64,000 nucleotides of DNA from JBCDGZ01 sp038750655 (GTDB taxonomy: Bacteria; Bacteroidota; Bacteroidia; Chitinophagales; Saprospiraceae). Positions 43,338-52,294 of this stretch are shown piece after piece. The position numbers and the translations under genes are program-made. The notes under the pieces were generated by a model, which saw only the letters and a program-made list of their open reading frames with translations, was not told the DNA's origin and did no database searches. Where the stretch lies: positions 22,126 to 86,125 of the forward strand of contig JBCDGZ010000008.1 of NCBI GenBank assembly GCA_038750655.1. Direction: 5' to 3'. The stretch's first letter is position 1; the number at the start of each line of letters is the position of its first letter.

Positions 43338-44249
43338 ATGGTCTATCAGAATGAAGCCTTATTCGAATGGTCCCAGGAACTGGTAAGCCTTCATAAAGAA
43401 TTACTAGACAAGGGCCTCAAGAACAAAGAAATTGCCAAGGTTTTAGGAATCTACCCCTCGGCCTATTCTTCATTGATCAATAAAGTCTTGCAACCTCTTT
43501 TACAGTTAGATATTCAACAAAAGGATGCTGCCAATACTATACGACACCTATTTGAACAAGTTAATAATATCTCTGAGACGCGAACCCGTAAACGCCTCCC
43601 GCAATACATAGAGAAGCTAGAGGCCCTGCGGGTCGAGTTGAACCACGTTCCACAGACTGATTTGAACCACTACATCAAGCAGCTCATTCTCTCCTCTCCT
43701 CCCGAAATCATGAAGCACCTGCAGGGAGTCTTCGACTGCTACTATCTCTCCTCTTTTGGTTACCGCATCAAGCGAGAACCTTTCCTCATCCAGTATAGCA
43801 ATCGCCGCCAGCAGTACATCATTCGTAAAGGTAATGAGCGGAGTTTAGCCCAGTACCAGGGCTTTGGCTATTTGTCCAACCACCAAACTTTTACAATTCA
43901 AATGCAGGAGATGGATACCCTGATACCTGATAATTTTATCGCTCATTTTCACCTTCCTCCTTCCTACACTACTACAATGAATATGCTCAAGGGAATTTCT
44001 GTATCCATGTCTAATTCCTATCTGCCCATTTCCCGAAAAGTCATCCTACATCGCCTATCACCTGCCACTACCCTCAAGGATTTTCATCAGTTGGAGACGC
44101 AGTTTTTTGAAGAAAACGAAGAACCTGACAATACCATTCTCAACTATCTACGGGCCTCTACCAGTTTTATGGAATATGTTCCAATTCCGCACCCGGAATA
44201 TGATGTAGAAGATTTAGTAACGGAAAAGAAAGTACTGGGAGCGATTTGA
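43338..44249 (+). CDS. HTH-containing protein of unknown family, divergent from susC
   Basis: 303 residues from the ATG at 43338 (a GTG at 43308 lies before the predicted transcription start). N-terminal part: ELVSLHKELLDKGLKNKEIA, then KVLGIYPSAYSSLINKVL, which has the spacing of a Cro/LuxR-like helix-turn-helix. The rest is a mixed alpha/beta domain with no family I recognise. No signal peptide or membrane helix. It is divergent from the phosphonate SusC operon across 224 bases, the common position of a local regulator, and unlike the ECF/anti-sigma or hybrid two-component regulators usually paired with SusCD. The regulatory role is inferred. Confidence 0.75.
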   Translation: MVYQNEALFEWSQELVSLHKELLDKGLKNKEIAKVLGIYPSAYSSLINKVLQPLLQLDIQQKDAANTIRHLFEQVNNISETRTRKRLPQYIEKLEALRVELNHVPQTDLNHYIKQLILSSPPEIMKHLQGVFDCYYLSSFGYRIKREPFLIQYSNRRQQYIIRKGNERSLAQYQGFGYLSNHQTFTIQMQEMDTLIPDNFIAHFHLPPSYTTTMNMLKGISVSMSNSYLPISRKVILHRLSPATTLKDFHQLETQFFEENEEPDNTILNYLRASTSFMEYVPIPHPEYDVEDLVTEKKVLGAI

Positions 44250-44278
44250 TATATTTGTATTGACTAAAGAATTTGCCG

Positions 44279-45115
44279 ATGTCCAAAAGAAAAGGCTGTT
44301 TGTATTTTTTGCTGTTATTAATTGTAGGCGTAGTCCTTATTTTCTCAACAATGAATATCAATCATATTGGCTTAAGTGTACTCAGTTTGTACAAGCGACT
44401 AAGTCAAAAAAGCGTGGATATTGATGAAATGAAGGTAGTCAATTCTGCCATTAGTCACGAGGGCTGGGAGGAGCTGGTGCAGCAATACGTCAGTCCCGAG
44501 GGCAAGGTCAACTATCGAGGATTCGCACAAGCTCGCCCACGTTTGCAGCAATACCTGCAATTGCTCTCCGATAACCCTCCGCATCCCGACACCTGGACAG
44601 AGAAACAGCAATTGGCCTATTGGATCAATGCTTACAACGCCTTCACGGTCGAGCTGATTTTACAGCACTATCCTACCCAAAGCATCCAGGACATCGCCGG
44701 CAGTATCCCAATGATCAACTCTGCCTGGGATTTAAAATTCTTCAAAATCGGCGGTGTTGATTTCGATTTGAATACCATCGAGCACGAAATTCTGCGAAAG
44801 CAATTCAGCGAGCCCCGCATTCATTTTGCTATCAACTGTGCCTCCGTCTCCTGCCCCATTCTACTCAACGAGGCGTACAAAGCAGCGACGCTAGAGGCGC
44901 AGCTGCAAGCCCGTGCCATTTACTTTATCAACAATCCCCAAAAGAATCGCATCCAAGCGCAGGAGCTTCAGCTTTCGTCGATCTTCAATTGGTTTGAAAA
45001 AGATTTTACAAAGACCGGAACCGTAGTCGCATTCATCAATCAGTTTAGCGAACTACCAATTGATCCAACTGCCAAGGTGAGCTATTTGGAGTATGATTGG
45101 AATTTGAATGAATAA
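44279..45115 (+). CDS. DUF547 domain protein
   Basis: 278 residues from the ATG at 44279 (the TTG two codons earlier is less likely). One N-terminal membrane helix (GCLYFLLLLIVGVVLIFST) followed by the DUF547 domain: WTEKQQLAYWINAYNAFTVE, INSAWDLKFFKIGG and FAINCASVSCPILLNEAY with the two conserved Cys. Predicted to be anchored in the inner membrane and face the periplasm. The family is thiol-protease-like in fold by some predictions but has no established activity. The gene begins 29 bases after the HTH gene, so the two may be cotranscribed. Confidence 0.9.
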   Translation: MSKRKGCLYFLLLLIVGVVLIFSTMNINHIGLSVLSLYKRLSQKSVDIDEMKVVNSAISHEGWEELVQQYVSPEGKVNYRGFAQARPRLQQYLQLLSDNPPHPDTWTEKQQLAYWINAYNAFTVELILQHYPTQSIQDIAGSIPMINSAWDLKFFKIGGVDFDLNTIEHEILRKQFSEPRIHFAINCASVSCPILLNEAYKAATLEAQLQARAIYFINNPQKNRIQAQELQLSSIFNWFEKDFTKTGTVVAFINQFSELPIDPTAKVSYLEYDWNLNE

Positions 45116-45123
45116 GCGATAGC

Positions 45124-47844
45124 CTACCGAACCATTAGCATCCCCTCGTACACCTGTTCCCCATCCATCACCTTATAATAGTACATCCCTTTTGCAAGAT
45201 ACCGCGAAATCACATCTTGCTTAAAGGTCTCCCCAGGGGTCGTGGTCCAATTGCCATTGATCAATTCTCGGCCAGTTAGATCGAAAAGCTCAAGACTGAT
45301 TAGCTCGGAGAGGGTTTTCTTGATCTCAATCGTGAATCTATTGGTACTCGGATTAGGGTACAATACAAAGTCGCTTTTGGTGGGGAAGCCAACTTTGACT
45401 CTATTAGAATAGTCGAAGACCCCGTCCGTTCGGACCGCTTTAATTCTGTAGAAATGATCGCCACGTAGGGGATCGGAATCCGTAAAAGTATAGGCTCCTA
45501 TTCCGGCGGCGGGGACGATGCCAATCGTTTCGAAGAATGGGCTGCGCTGCACTTCATAGTGCATCACGTCAACCTCTTGGGTGATCTCCCAGTTCAAATA
45601 GACGGCCACCGGGTCCGACTCTGCGGCTAAATTGCTCAAGGCAAAAAATTCAGGGCCACAGTAGGGAAAAATATCAGCTTCTTTAGTGGTCTGCAGGCCG
45701 GCGGCATCAGAGACGGTCAGCCGAACCCTAAACCAGTAGGTAGCATCCAATTCGCAGCCTACAGGAGTGATAACAATGCGCGGATTCTTCTCGTTAGTGG
45801 GCGCTTCGGGATGATTGTGGGTGTTGTGGTATAAAGCCGTTTGCCACTCATAAACCAGCTCCTCATCGGAATGTTCGGCATCCTCGACCATTGCCTCTAA
45901 TCGGTAAATGGTATTGTCACTCATGGAGTAGAAACTGCCATCCAGGGGCGTGGTGATTTCGACTTCTGGTGGACTATTATTTAGGGAAACAATAATGTCT
46001 GTTGTACCCTCTACCCCTAAACTATCGGTGACCGTCAGCGTGACCGTAAAGGAGCTTGGTGCGTCACTACTGGTCGTGAATTCGTGAGCTGGGGCAATGT
46101 CCGTGCTTTCTGTTCCATCGCCAAAGTCCCAGTGATAAGTAATCGGTAGCCCGAAGGGATCGTAGGATTGGGAAGCATCGAATTGCACCTTGAGCGGCGA
46201 GCCGCCGTACAGGGTGTCCGCCGTAATTTTAGCAATCGGTGGAGGGTTGCCTCCAAAGCATATTTTGTGGATCGCCCCTCCTCCTTTAACAGTGATGTAG
46301 TACAGGCAGCCGTCAATAGGATGCTCAATCAGTTGGATGATCTGTCTGGCATCATCGTGGAAGGGTTCGACTTTTTCCAGTTCAAAATCATCGCCAAAGT
46401 GGAGTACCTTAATCCATCCGCTGAAGTCGGCGTGAAAGTAAAGGCCCTGGTAATAATCAGGGAAATTATCTCCCTTGTAAAACAGGCCCGCCATACTCGA
46501 ATTGCCATTGAAGGGCGCAGACTCTACGGGAGAATTATCTGCGGTAATATCAGTAGCCGTATAGCTTCCATCTGGGTCGAAAATTGGGATATAGGCTTTG
46601 GTGGGTAGATTGTATTCGTTGTGTCCCCAGGTCAGTACGGGAAGGGTTTCCATGCGTGGGTAGGCCGATCCGGGAATCGGCAGGGCGCTATTGCAAGGAT
46701 TGGTAAAGACGTAGTTGCTGTCGTCGAGTCGGGCCTCCGCATACAGATCGCGAAGAGAAAAGAATTCCTTGCTGCAGCCATTGCCAAAGAGTGGATTGGG
46801 GGATATGGGGCTATCGGGGATGGGGCCGTTCCAAAAGCCCCAGAAAGGGATGAGACCTTCTTTGAAAGGCCAGCCGAAGTTAAGGCCACCTTTGCGGGCA
46901 ATGTTCAGCTCTTCCCACTGCGAGGCCCCTACATCTCCAATCATCAAAGTCCCCGGATCGCCGTCTTCAGGGTTGTGGCTGCCGGTGTTTTCTACCAGGC
47001 TGAATCGAAAGGGATTGCGAAAGCCATAGCTCCAAATTCTGGAAATGGCGGCTCTAGGCTGGTTGTCATCGTAAAAGGGGTTGGAGGGCACACCGTCGCC
47101 CGTTTCTGGGTCGATGCGCAGGATTTTACCCCCCAGGCTGCCCAGAAACTGCGATTTCCAGGAGCCCATATCTTCGGCTTCCGTGATGATGCCGTCGTTT
47201 AGGGCTTGATCGGCATAGGAGCCAAATTCATTGCCGCCGATGTCCTGCCCTTGATTGGAGTTGCCATCGCCGCAGGAAATCAGCAGCGTTTCGTCTTCTC
47301 CGAAAACTAGACTCCCTACGCCGTGCGACTCGTGGTAGAGGGGAAAGCCGGTGGTGATAGATTCCCCCAGCAGGACCTTGCGGCTGTTGGAAAGGGTGGT
47401 GGTGAAATTTGTTGCCGGATCAGCGGTGTAGCGAGTGACTCGGCCAATGGAGGCCTGAAAGGAGCTGCTGGAATCGGGGTGATACTGTGATGTACCGGCG
47501 TACAGTAAATGGTGGCGATCTACGGCGTAGAGCAGGTAGTAATGCCCGTTGTTGATGAAATTGGGGTCTAGCGCGAAGCCCAGCAGTCCGTGGTCTCGCC
47601 AGCTGCCCACCTCCTCGTGGATGTCCAGCAGGGGCGGCTCTATTTTGGCGCCGGTAGAATCTGCGCGGTAGACTTTCCCGGCCTTTTCCCAGACAAATAA
47701 ATTACCGGTCTCGTCAAAGGCCATGCCCATCGGCAAGTCCCAGTCCGAATTGATGACTTGATCAGAAAACTCAGGGGGCAACTGTGCGAAGCCTATTTGG
47801 CTACACCAACAAAGCAACAAAGCGAAGATACAATGACGAAGCAT
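45124..47844 (-). CDS. Secreted PQQ-type glucose/sorbosone dehydrogenase-like protein with PKD and T9SS domains
   Basis: 906 residues with a signal peptide (FALLLCWCSQIGFAQ). Residues about 25-520 are a six-blade GSDH propeller: LPMGMAFDETGNLFV, SWRDHGLLGFALDPNF, HESHGVGSLVFGEDETLLIS and SYGFRNPFRFSL, where soluble PQQ glucose dehydrogenases bind PQQ. A PKD domain (about 545-635, ITYHWDFGDGTES), Ig-like segments, an FN3-like region and a T9SS type A sorting domain (LYPNPSTNRFTIEIKKT ... GMYYYKVMDGE) follow. Predicted secreted sugar oxidoreductase; the electron acceptor and substrate are unknown. It is convergent with the DUF547 gene. Confidence 0.9.
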   Translation of the reverse strand: MLRHCIFALLLCWCSQIGFAQLPPEFSDQVINSDWDLPMGMAFDETGNLFVWEKAGKVYRADSTGAKIEPPLLDIHEEVGSWRDHGLLGFALDPNFINNGHYYLLYAVDRHHLLYAGTSQYHPDSSSSFQASIGRVTRYTADPATNFTTTLSNSRKVLLGESITTGFPLYHESHGVGSLVFGEDETLLISCGDGNSNQGQDIGGNEFGSYADQALNDGIITEAEDMGSWKSQFLGSLGGKILRIDPETGDGVPSNPFYDDNQPRAAISRIWSYGFRNPFRFSLVENTGSHNPEDGDPGTLMIGDVGASQWEELNIARKGGLNFGWPFKEGLIPFWGFWNGPIPDSPISPNPLFGNGCSKEFFSLRDLYAEARLDDSNYVFTNPCNSALPIPGSAYPRMETLPVLTWGHNEYNLPTKAYIPIFDPDGSYTATDITADNSPVESAPFNGNSSMAGLFYKGDNFPDYYQGLYFHADFSGWIKVLHFGDDFELEKVEPFHDDARQIIQLIEHPIDGCLYYITVKGGGAIHKICFGGNPPPIAKITADTLYGGSPLKVQFDASQSYDPFGLPITYHWDFGDGTESTDIAPAHEFTTSSDAPSSFTVTLTVTDSLGVEGTTDIIVSLNNSPPEVEITTPLDGSFYSMSDNTIYRLEAMVEDAEHSDEELVYEWQTALYHNTHNHPEAPTNEKNPRIVITPVGCELDATYWFRVRLTVSDAAGLQTTKEADIFPYCGPEFFALSNLAAESDPVAVYLNWEITQEVDVMHYEVQRSPFFETIGIVPAAGIGAYTFTDSDPLRGDHFYRIKAVRTDGVFDYSNRVKVGFPTKSDFVLYPNPSTNRFTIEIKKTLSELISLELFDLTGRELINGNWTTTPGETFKQDVISRYLAKGMYYYKVMDGEQVYEGMLMVR

Positions 47845-47970
47845 GGGCGGAATTTTTCTGAAATACCTATTATATGAGGGATAAAAATACGATGCTTTTT
47901 GCAGAGCTGTGGGCTTGAAGCAGATATTTTACCGGGATTTGGAAGGATTGATAAATAGGTGACAGGCCCA

Positions 47971-48012
47971 AAAGAAAACGAGGAGCTACAGTTTCTTACT
48001 GCAACTCCTCGT
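47971..48012 (-). terminator. Intrinsic terminator after tRNA-Val
   Basis: On the minus strand an interrupted stem (ACGAGGAG-TTGCAGT / ACTGTAG-CTCCTCGT) with an AAGAA loop is followed by TTTTCTTT. It ends the tRNA transcript. Confidence 0.85.
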
Positions 48013-48020
48013 CTAATCTG

Positions 48021-48095
48021 TGGGCGATGAGAGACTCGAACTCCCGACCCCTTGGGTGTAAACCAAGTGCTCTGAACCAACTGAGCTAATCGCCC
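48021..48095 (-). tRNA. tRNA-Val (anticodon UAC)
   Basis: 75 bases. Acceptor stem GGGCGAT/ATCGCCC, D arm with AGCTCAGTTGGTTCAGAGC, anticodon stem-loop CTTGG-TTTACAC-CCAAG with anticodon TAC, T arm GGGAGTTCGAGTCTCTC (T loop TTCGAGT) and discriminator A. The CCA end is not encoded. The four-base variable region and all stems are normal. Confidence 0.96.
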
Positions 48096-48232
48096 TTGTG
48101 CTACTTCTAGCACCCGCTTTTAGGAAGCGATTGCAAAGATAGGTCGCCCGGCATAAGAAGTCAAGTCTTTTTTTTAATTTTTTTGCGAAAATATCCGCCA
48201 GGCTTTAATCGTTACAATTGGTACCTTTACAT

Positions 48233-48240
48233 TAACTTTG
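48233..48240 (+). promoter_or_regulatory. Candidate -7 box for the AsmA gene
   Basis: TAACTTTG matches TAnnTTTG. Transcription from here would begin at about 48247, leaving four bases before the ATG at 48251 or about 67 before the ATG at 48314. Confidence 0.4.
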
Positions 48241-48250
48241 TACGTAATAT

Positions 48251-50980
48251 ATGTTGAGTTCACCTTCGGTGCAGGCGCCCTCTGTGGCACCACCGCAGCC
48301 AAAACCATCACTTATGAAGCGCTTCCTCAAGAAATTCTTATTAGGTTCAGGAATAATTATAGGGCTGGTTATGCTGGCACTGGTAATTATTGCCGCCTTT
48401 TTTGAGGATAAGATAAGCGAGCGGCTGGTCAGTGAAATCAACAAGCAGCTGAATGCAGAGTTGACGGTGGAGGAATTTGAACTCTCCCTGCTCTCGGGCT
48501 TCCCCAACGCCTCGGCCAATCTGCGGCGGGTCATCCTCTCCGATGCGATGGACGGCACCCTGCTGGAGGCAGACAACCTGGCCTTTCGCTTTGGCTTGCT
48601 GAGCCTTTTCGGTTCCCACATCAATGTCAAACAAATCATTATTCAGGATGGCGCGCTCTTCACCCGCATCAACAAGCGGGGAAAGGCCAACTTTGATATT
48701 ATCCGCCAAGCGGAGGGCAGTAAGGCACAAAAAGCCTCTGCAGAGCCCGCGACTAATGACTTCGGCTTATTGCTAGAAGAGGCCAAACTCGAAGATGTGG
48801 AGCTGATCTACATCGATGAGCGGGCCAAGCAGGAAATTAAAGTGCAGGTCAAGGAGGCTGTGCTCTCCGGCGCTTTTTCCAACGAACAATTCTCGCTGAG
48901 CAGCTTCTCGGAGCTGAAATCAGAATTCGTGGAGCTGGATGGCATCCGCTACTTCGCTGGAAAAGACTTGGTCTACGATGCCAATATCGATGTCGATCTG
49001 GCGAAAGGCCGCTATGTTTTTAATGATGTGGATGTGGGGATTGAGTCTAATGTGTTTAAGGTGAATGGAGAGATCAACAGCAAGGGGGGCAATACCGATT
49101 TTGACCTCAAATTGGCCAGCAGCGAAGGCAGTCTGGAAAGTATCGTCGAGCTGTTGCCGGAGGAATTGCTGGAATACTTTAGTGACTTCAAGAGTAAGGG
49201 GACTTTTTTCTGCAATGCCAGTATTAACGGCCGGATGAATGCTCGCGAAAACCCCAGGATTGAAGCAGAATTTGGGCTGGAAAATGGACGAATCAGTAGC
49301 GACAAGCTGGGCAGCTCTATCAAAGACGTAACCTTCAATGCCAGTTACACCAACGGCAAAAGCCGTAAAAGTCGCACGACAGTATTTGAGATCAGCAACT
49401 TCAAAGGCTACTTCAAACGGGAACTTTTTGAATCTCACCTCAAAGTCAGCAACCTCGACGATCCGACGATCGACTTTATGCTGGACGGTGTACTGCCCCT
49501 AGAGGCTGTCTATGGACTTTTCGATAGCAAGGCGATCACCGATGGCGATGGCGAGATTGAACTCAAGCAACTAAAGGTCAAGGGTCGCTACAAAGATATG
49601 ATCAGTCCCAGCCGCATTGGGCGGGTGAAGGCTGGTGGTGAAATTGAATTCGATGATGCCTCCATGACCATCAATGAGCAGGAACTATTGGTAGATAAAG
49701 GGACCCTGACCCTCAAAGGCAACAGCCTTAAAGTGGAAGATATTAAAATCGAGGGCGGCAACAGCGAAATCTACCTCGATGGCCAGTTTCTCAACCTCAT
49801 TCCCGTCCTCTTTGCCGATTCCCTCAACAGCCGCAAGGCCGAGCTGAAGTTTCAAGCGACGCTAGATGCTCCACAGCTGGACATTGATGAGCTGATTGCG
49901 ATGACGGAAACGCCCGTCGAGCCAAGCCTCAGCCGCAAATCAGTTGTCGACTCTATCAAAGTAGCCAATACGCTCAACCGCGAGCGGATCACCAAGTTTC
50001 TCAAAGGGTCCTTTAAGGCCAAAATCGATGCCTTCAATTACCGCCTCATCGAGGGGCAGGACTTTAAGGGGGATTTGACCTTTGACAACAACGAGTTGAT
50101 CATCAAAGGAAATACGGATGCCATGGATGGCAGTTTTGAGGTGGATGGTAAGGCTTACTTTGAGGACAAACCTTATTTGGAGGCCAAGCTGATTACGGAT
50201 AAAATTGACATTGAGGAATTTTTTCGCCAGAGTGAGAACTTCGGACAGGAGGTGCTTCAATCCAAGCACATTAAGGGCAAGCTCAACGCCAAGCTGCATG
50301 TCACGGCGCATTGGGATGAGGAGGGCCGATTTGTCTACGAAAAACTGCACGTCCTGGGTGATGTGAGCGTCCTCAACGGAGAGCTGATCAATTACAAAAT
50401 GCTCTACGATTTCTCTACCTATATCAAAATTAAAGACCTGCGGCGTATAAAATTTGTCAATATGCGCAACTGGCTGGAAGTCAAAAACCGCAAGATTTAC
50501 ATGCCGGCGATGTTCATCCAGACCAATGCCCTCAATATGACCATCAGCGGCGAACACTCCTTTGATGAAAAGATCGACTACAATATTAAGGTGAATGCGG
50601 CCCAGGTTCTTTTTAGTAAATTCAAAAAATACAACCCCAGTCTCAAACCCCAAGAAGCCAAGAAAAAAGGCTGGTTCAACCTCTATTATCGCATTTACGG
50701 CGACTTGGATGACTACAAGATTAAGTCAGACCGCAAGGGCGTAAAGCGTCGCTTCGAGCGTAGCGACTACCGCAAGAGAAAAATCCAGGATGCCCTAGTC
50801 AAGCAGTTCGGCAACGCTGTCGACCTCGCTGACGAGCCCAACCTATGGAAAGACGAAATCCCCGAATTCCAGGGCGATGATGACCCCGACGATATTGAGT
50901 ACCTCGAAGGGTTTGGAGAGGAAGAGGAAGGAGAGGAGGAGTACATCGAGTGGGAAGAAGAGGGCGAAGGGGGCGACTAG
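48251..50980 (+). CDS. AsmA-family protein
   Basis: 909 residues. Near the N-terminus one membrane helix (GIIIGLVMLALVIIAAFF) is followed by the AsmA start pattern (SERLVSEINKQLNAELTVEE, then FELSLLSGFPNASANLRRVI). Long repeated beta-strand modules make up the body, as in AsmA/TamB-type proteins that bridge the periplasm and move phospholipids or help outer-membrane assembly. The AsmA C-terminal-like domain (about 600-790) contains HVLGDVSVLNGELINYKML. The last 40 residues are Glu-rich (FGEEEEGEEEYIEWEEE). The ATG at 48314 (MKRFLKKFLLGS) is an equally plausible start and fits the nearby -7 box better. Confidence 0.88.
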   Translation: MLSSPSVQAPSVAPPQPKPSLMKRFLKKFLLGSGIIIGLVMLALVIIAAFFEDKISERLVSEINKQLNAELTVEEFELSLLSGFPNASANLRRVILSDAMDGTLLEADNLAFRFGLLSLFGSHINVKQIIIQDGALFTRINKRGKANFDIIRQAEGSKAQKASAEPATNDFGLLLEEAKLEDVELIYIDERAKQEIKVQVKEAVLSGAFSNEQFSLSSFSELKSEFVELDGIRYFAGKDLVYDANIDVDLAKGRYVFNDVDVGIESNVFKVNGEINSKGGNTDFDLKLASSEGSLESIVELLPEELLEYFSDFKSKGTFFCNASINGRMNARENPRIEAEFGLENGRISSDKLGSSIKDVTFNASYTNGKSRKSRTTVFEISNFKGYFKRELFESHLKVSNLDDPTIDFMLDGVLPLEAVYGLFDSKAITDGDGEIELKQLKVKGRYKDMISPSRIGRVKAGGEIEFDDASMTINEQELLVDKGTLTLKGNSLKVEDIKIEGGNSEIYLDGQFLNLIPVLFADSLNSRKAELKFQATLDAPQLDIDELIAMTETPVEPSLSRKSVVDSIKVANTLNRERITKFLKGSFKAKIDAFNYRLIEGQDFKGDLTFDNNELIIKGNTDAMDGSFEVDGKAYFEDKPYLEAKLITDKIDIEEFFRQSENFGQEVLQSKHIKGKLNAKLHVTAHWDEEGRFVYEKLHVLGDVSVLNGELINYKMLYDFSTYIKIKDLRRIKFVNMRNWLEVKNRKIYMPAMFIQTNALNMTISGEHSFDEKIDYNIKVNAAQVLFSKFKKYNPSLKPQEAKKKGWFNLYYRIYGDLDDYKIKSDRKGVKRRFERSDYRKRKIQDALVKQFGNAVDLADEPNLWKDEIPEFQGDDDPDDIEYLEGFGEEEEGEEEYIEWEEEGEGGD

Positions 50981-51018
50981 TACACCAAGCCTTTATTGAT
51001 GATCAAAAATATTACTAT

Positions 51019-51699
51019 ATGCTTTTCAATTATCGCCTCTCCTACCTTCTACTGATGCTCTTATTTGCCCTGAGTTGTGCAAATAATGAAGCTGATCAAT
51101 TGACCTGGGTTAAAGAAAATTATAAAGGAAAGCAATACAGGAAGCTGGCAGTAGTCTGCGTGAATGAAAGCAAGAAGGTGAGGAAAAAATTTAGAAAGCG
51201 CATTGTCCGGGCCCTCAAAGCTAAAGGCGTACAGGCCGCAAGCGGCAAAGACCTTTTTCCAGATGGCTTGACCGAAGAAGATAAAGATCCCGAACATTTT
51301 ATTGGTAGATTGAATTCGCAGGATGTAGATGGTGTATTGGTCGCCTTCATTGTCAGAGAGAAAACGATGCCGGAAAAGAGAGCCAAAGTAAAAGGTGAGG
51401 GCGTCTACTGGGTCGGTAGTTTTGTCTATCGCCGATTAACCATAGATTATCAGGATGATCAAGATGGAGAGGAAGAAGAGGAGGAAGAGGAAATTCAAGA
51501 ATCCTTTATCATCGAAACGGTCTTGCATGATGTATCCAAAGATTTAGCGAAGAAAAAGGAAACACTGGTCTGGCGCAATTTCTCCGATATCGTAAAAGAT
51601 ACAACAACGAAGGTCACCGCCCAGCAATTTGCGGACAGCTTAGCGGTTCAACTATTGGAAAAAGATCAAGTTGTGAAATTATGTTGCCCCGACAATTGA
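51019..51699 (+). CDS. Lipoprotein of unknown function
   Basis: 226 residues from the ATG at 51019 (upstream in-frame GTG would remove the signal peptide). The signal peptide LLLMLLFALSC has a lipobox Cys. The mature protein has YRKLAVVCVNESKKVRKKFR and VDGVLVAFIVREKTM segments, an alternating alpha/beta layout like DUF4136/LpoB-type lipoproteins, and a stretch of nine Glu within an acidic loop (DQDGEEEEEEEEIQ). I do not recognise a specific family. It lies 38 bases after the AsmA gene and may be cotranscribed. Confidence 0.75.
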   Translation: MLFNYRLSYLLLMLLFALSCANNEADQLTWVKENYKGKQYRKLAVVCVNESKKVRKKFRKRIVRALKAKGVQAASGKDLFPDGLTEEDKDPEHFIGRLNSQDVDGVLVAFIVREKTMPEKRAKVKGEGVYWVGSFVYRRLTIDYQDDQDGEEEEEEEEIQESFIIETVLHDVSKDLAKKKETLVWRNFSDIVKDTTTKVTAQQFADSLAVQLLEKDQVVKLCCPDN

Positions 51700-51714
51700 T
51701 TGCCGGGGCCCTTT
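51686..51714 (+). terminator. Probable terminator after the lipoprotein gene
   Basis: GCCCCG/CGGGGC stem (51686-51691 and 51704-51709) spans the stop codon and is followed by CCTTTCGTT. The T-run is weak, so this is a probable rather than certain terminator. Confidence 0.5.
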
Positions 51715-51754
51715 CGTTATACAAAATCTGTATTGACGCTAATGATAATAATAC

Positions 51755-52069
51755 TTAGCTAACTGCCAGCCACGCCAAGGTCTCTGCATTCGGATGCTTA
51801 CCAGGGCCTGAGATTTTACCCAAATCCCCCTGAGTAGACGACGAGGTATTATTCATAATCAGCTCATCCATACGAACCTCAAAACCAGCGTTCGAGATAT
51901 TCCGTAAGCGCAAGCCTGGTGTATCTTCGCCGTTACGTGTTTGAATCTGAGTAAATACCAGTGGCGTGACGCCATCAGCATAAGGCGTTTGGAAAGTAAC
52001 GGCGTACCAACCTTCTTGAATTGAGTTCGTAAAGTTTTCTACTGTTCCGGTTTGAATTGAAAAATTCAT
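51755..52069 (-). CDS. Small H-type-lectin-like protein
   Basis: 104 residues, no signal peptide. The whole length resembles an H-type lectin fold: GWYAVTFQTPYADGVTPLVF, NAGFEVRMDE and the C-terminal ETLAWLAVS, which matches the strand WiA-type end of that domain. H-type lectins (Helix pomatia agglutinin, discoidin) bind GalNAc or Gal as trimers. Here the single domain stands alone on the minus strand between two plus-strand lipoprotein genes. Sugar-binding residues cannot be verified by eye. Assignment is moderate. Confidence 0.6.
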   Translation of the reverse strand: MNFSIQTGTVENFTNSIQEGWYAVTFQTPYADGVTPLVFTQIQTRNGEDTPGLRLRNISNAGFEVRMDELIMNNTSSSTQGDLGKISGPGKHPNAETLAWLAVS

Positions 52070-52294
52070 GATTAATTTTTTTGAGGGTTAAAAATGATAT
52101 TAAAAAGTACAATGCAAAGTTGAGGCGAAAGGCTACAGCAGAGAAGGGCAATTCTATCAAAAATGAAATGGAGGTAGATCAGCTCGAATAAACAGGTAGT
52201 TCTACCTATTTAGGGGCTAAAAAATACTACCTGCCGATTTTGGGAAATTTTATTGAGTAATTTACAAGCCATTCATAACCTCAAATATTTAATC

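Noticed and set aside
47793..48113. 106-codon minus-strand frame across the tRNA
   Set aside because: Its middle is the translated tRNA-Val sequence; the frame is an artefact of the tRNA and its terminator.
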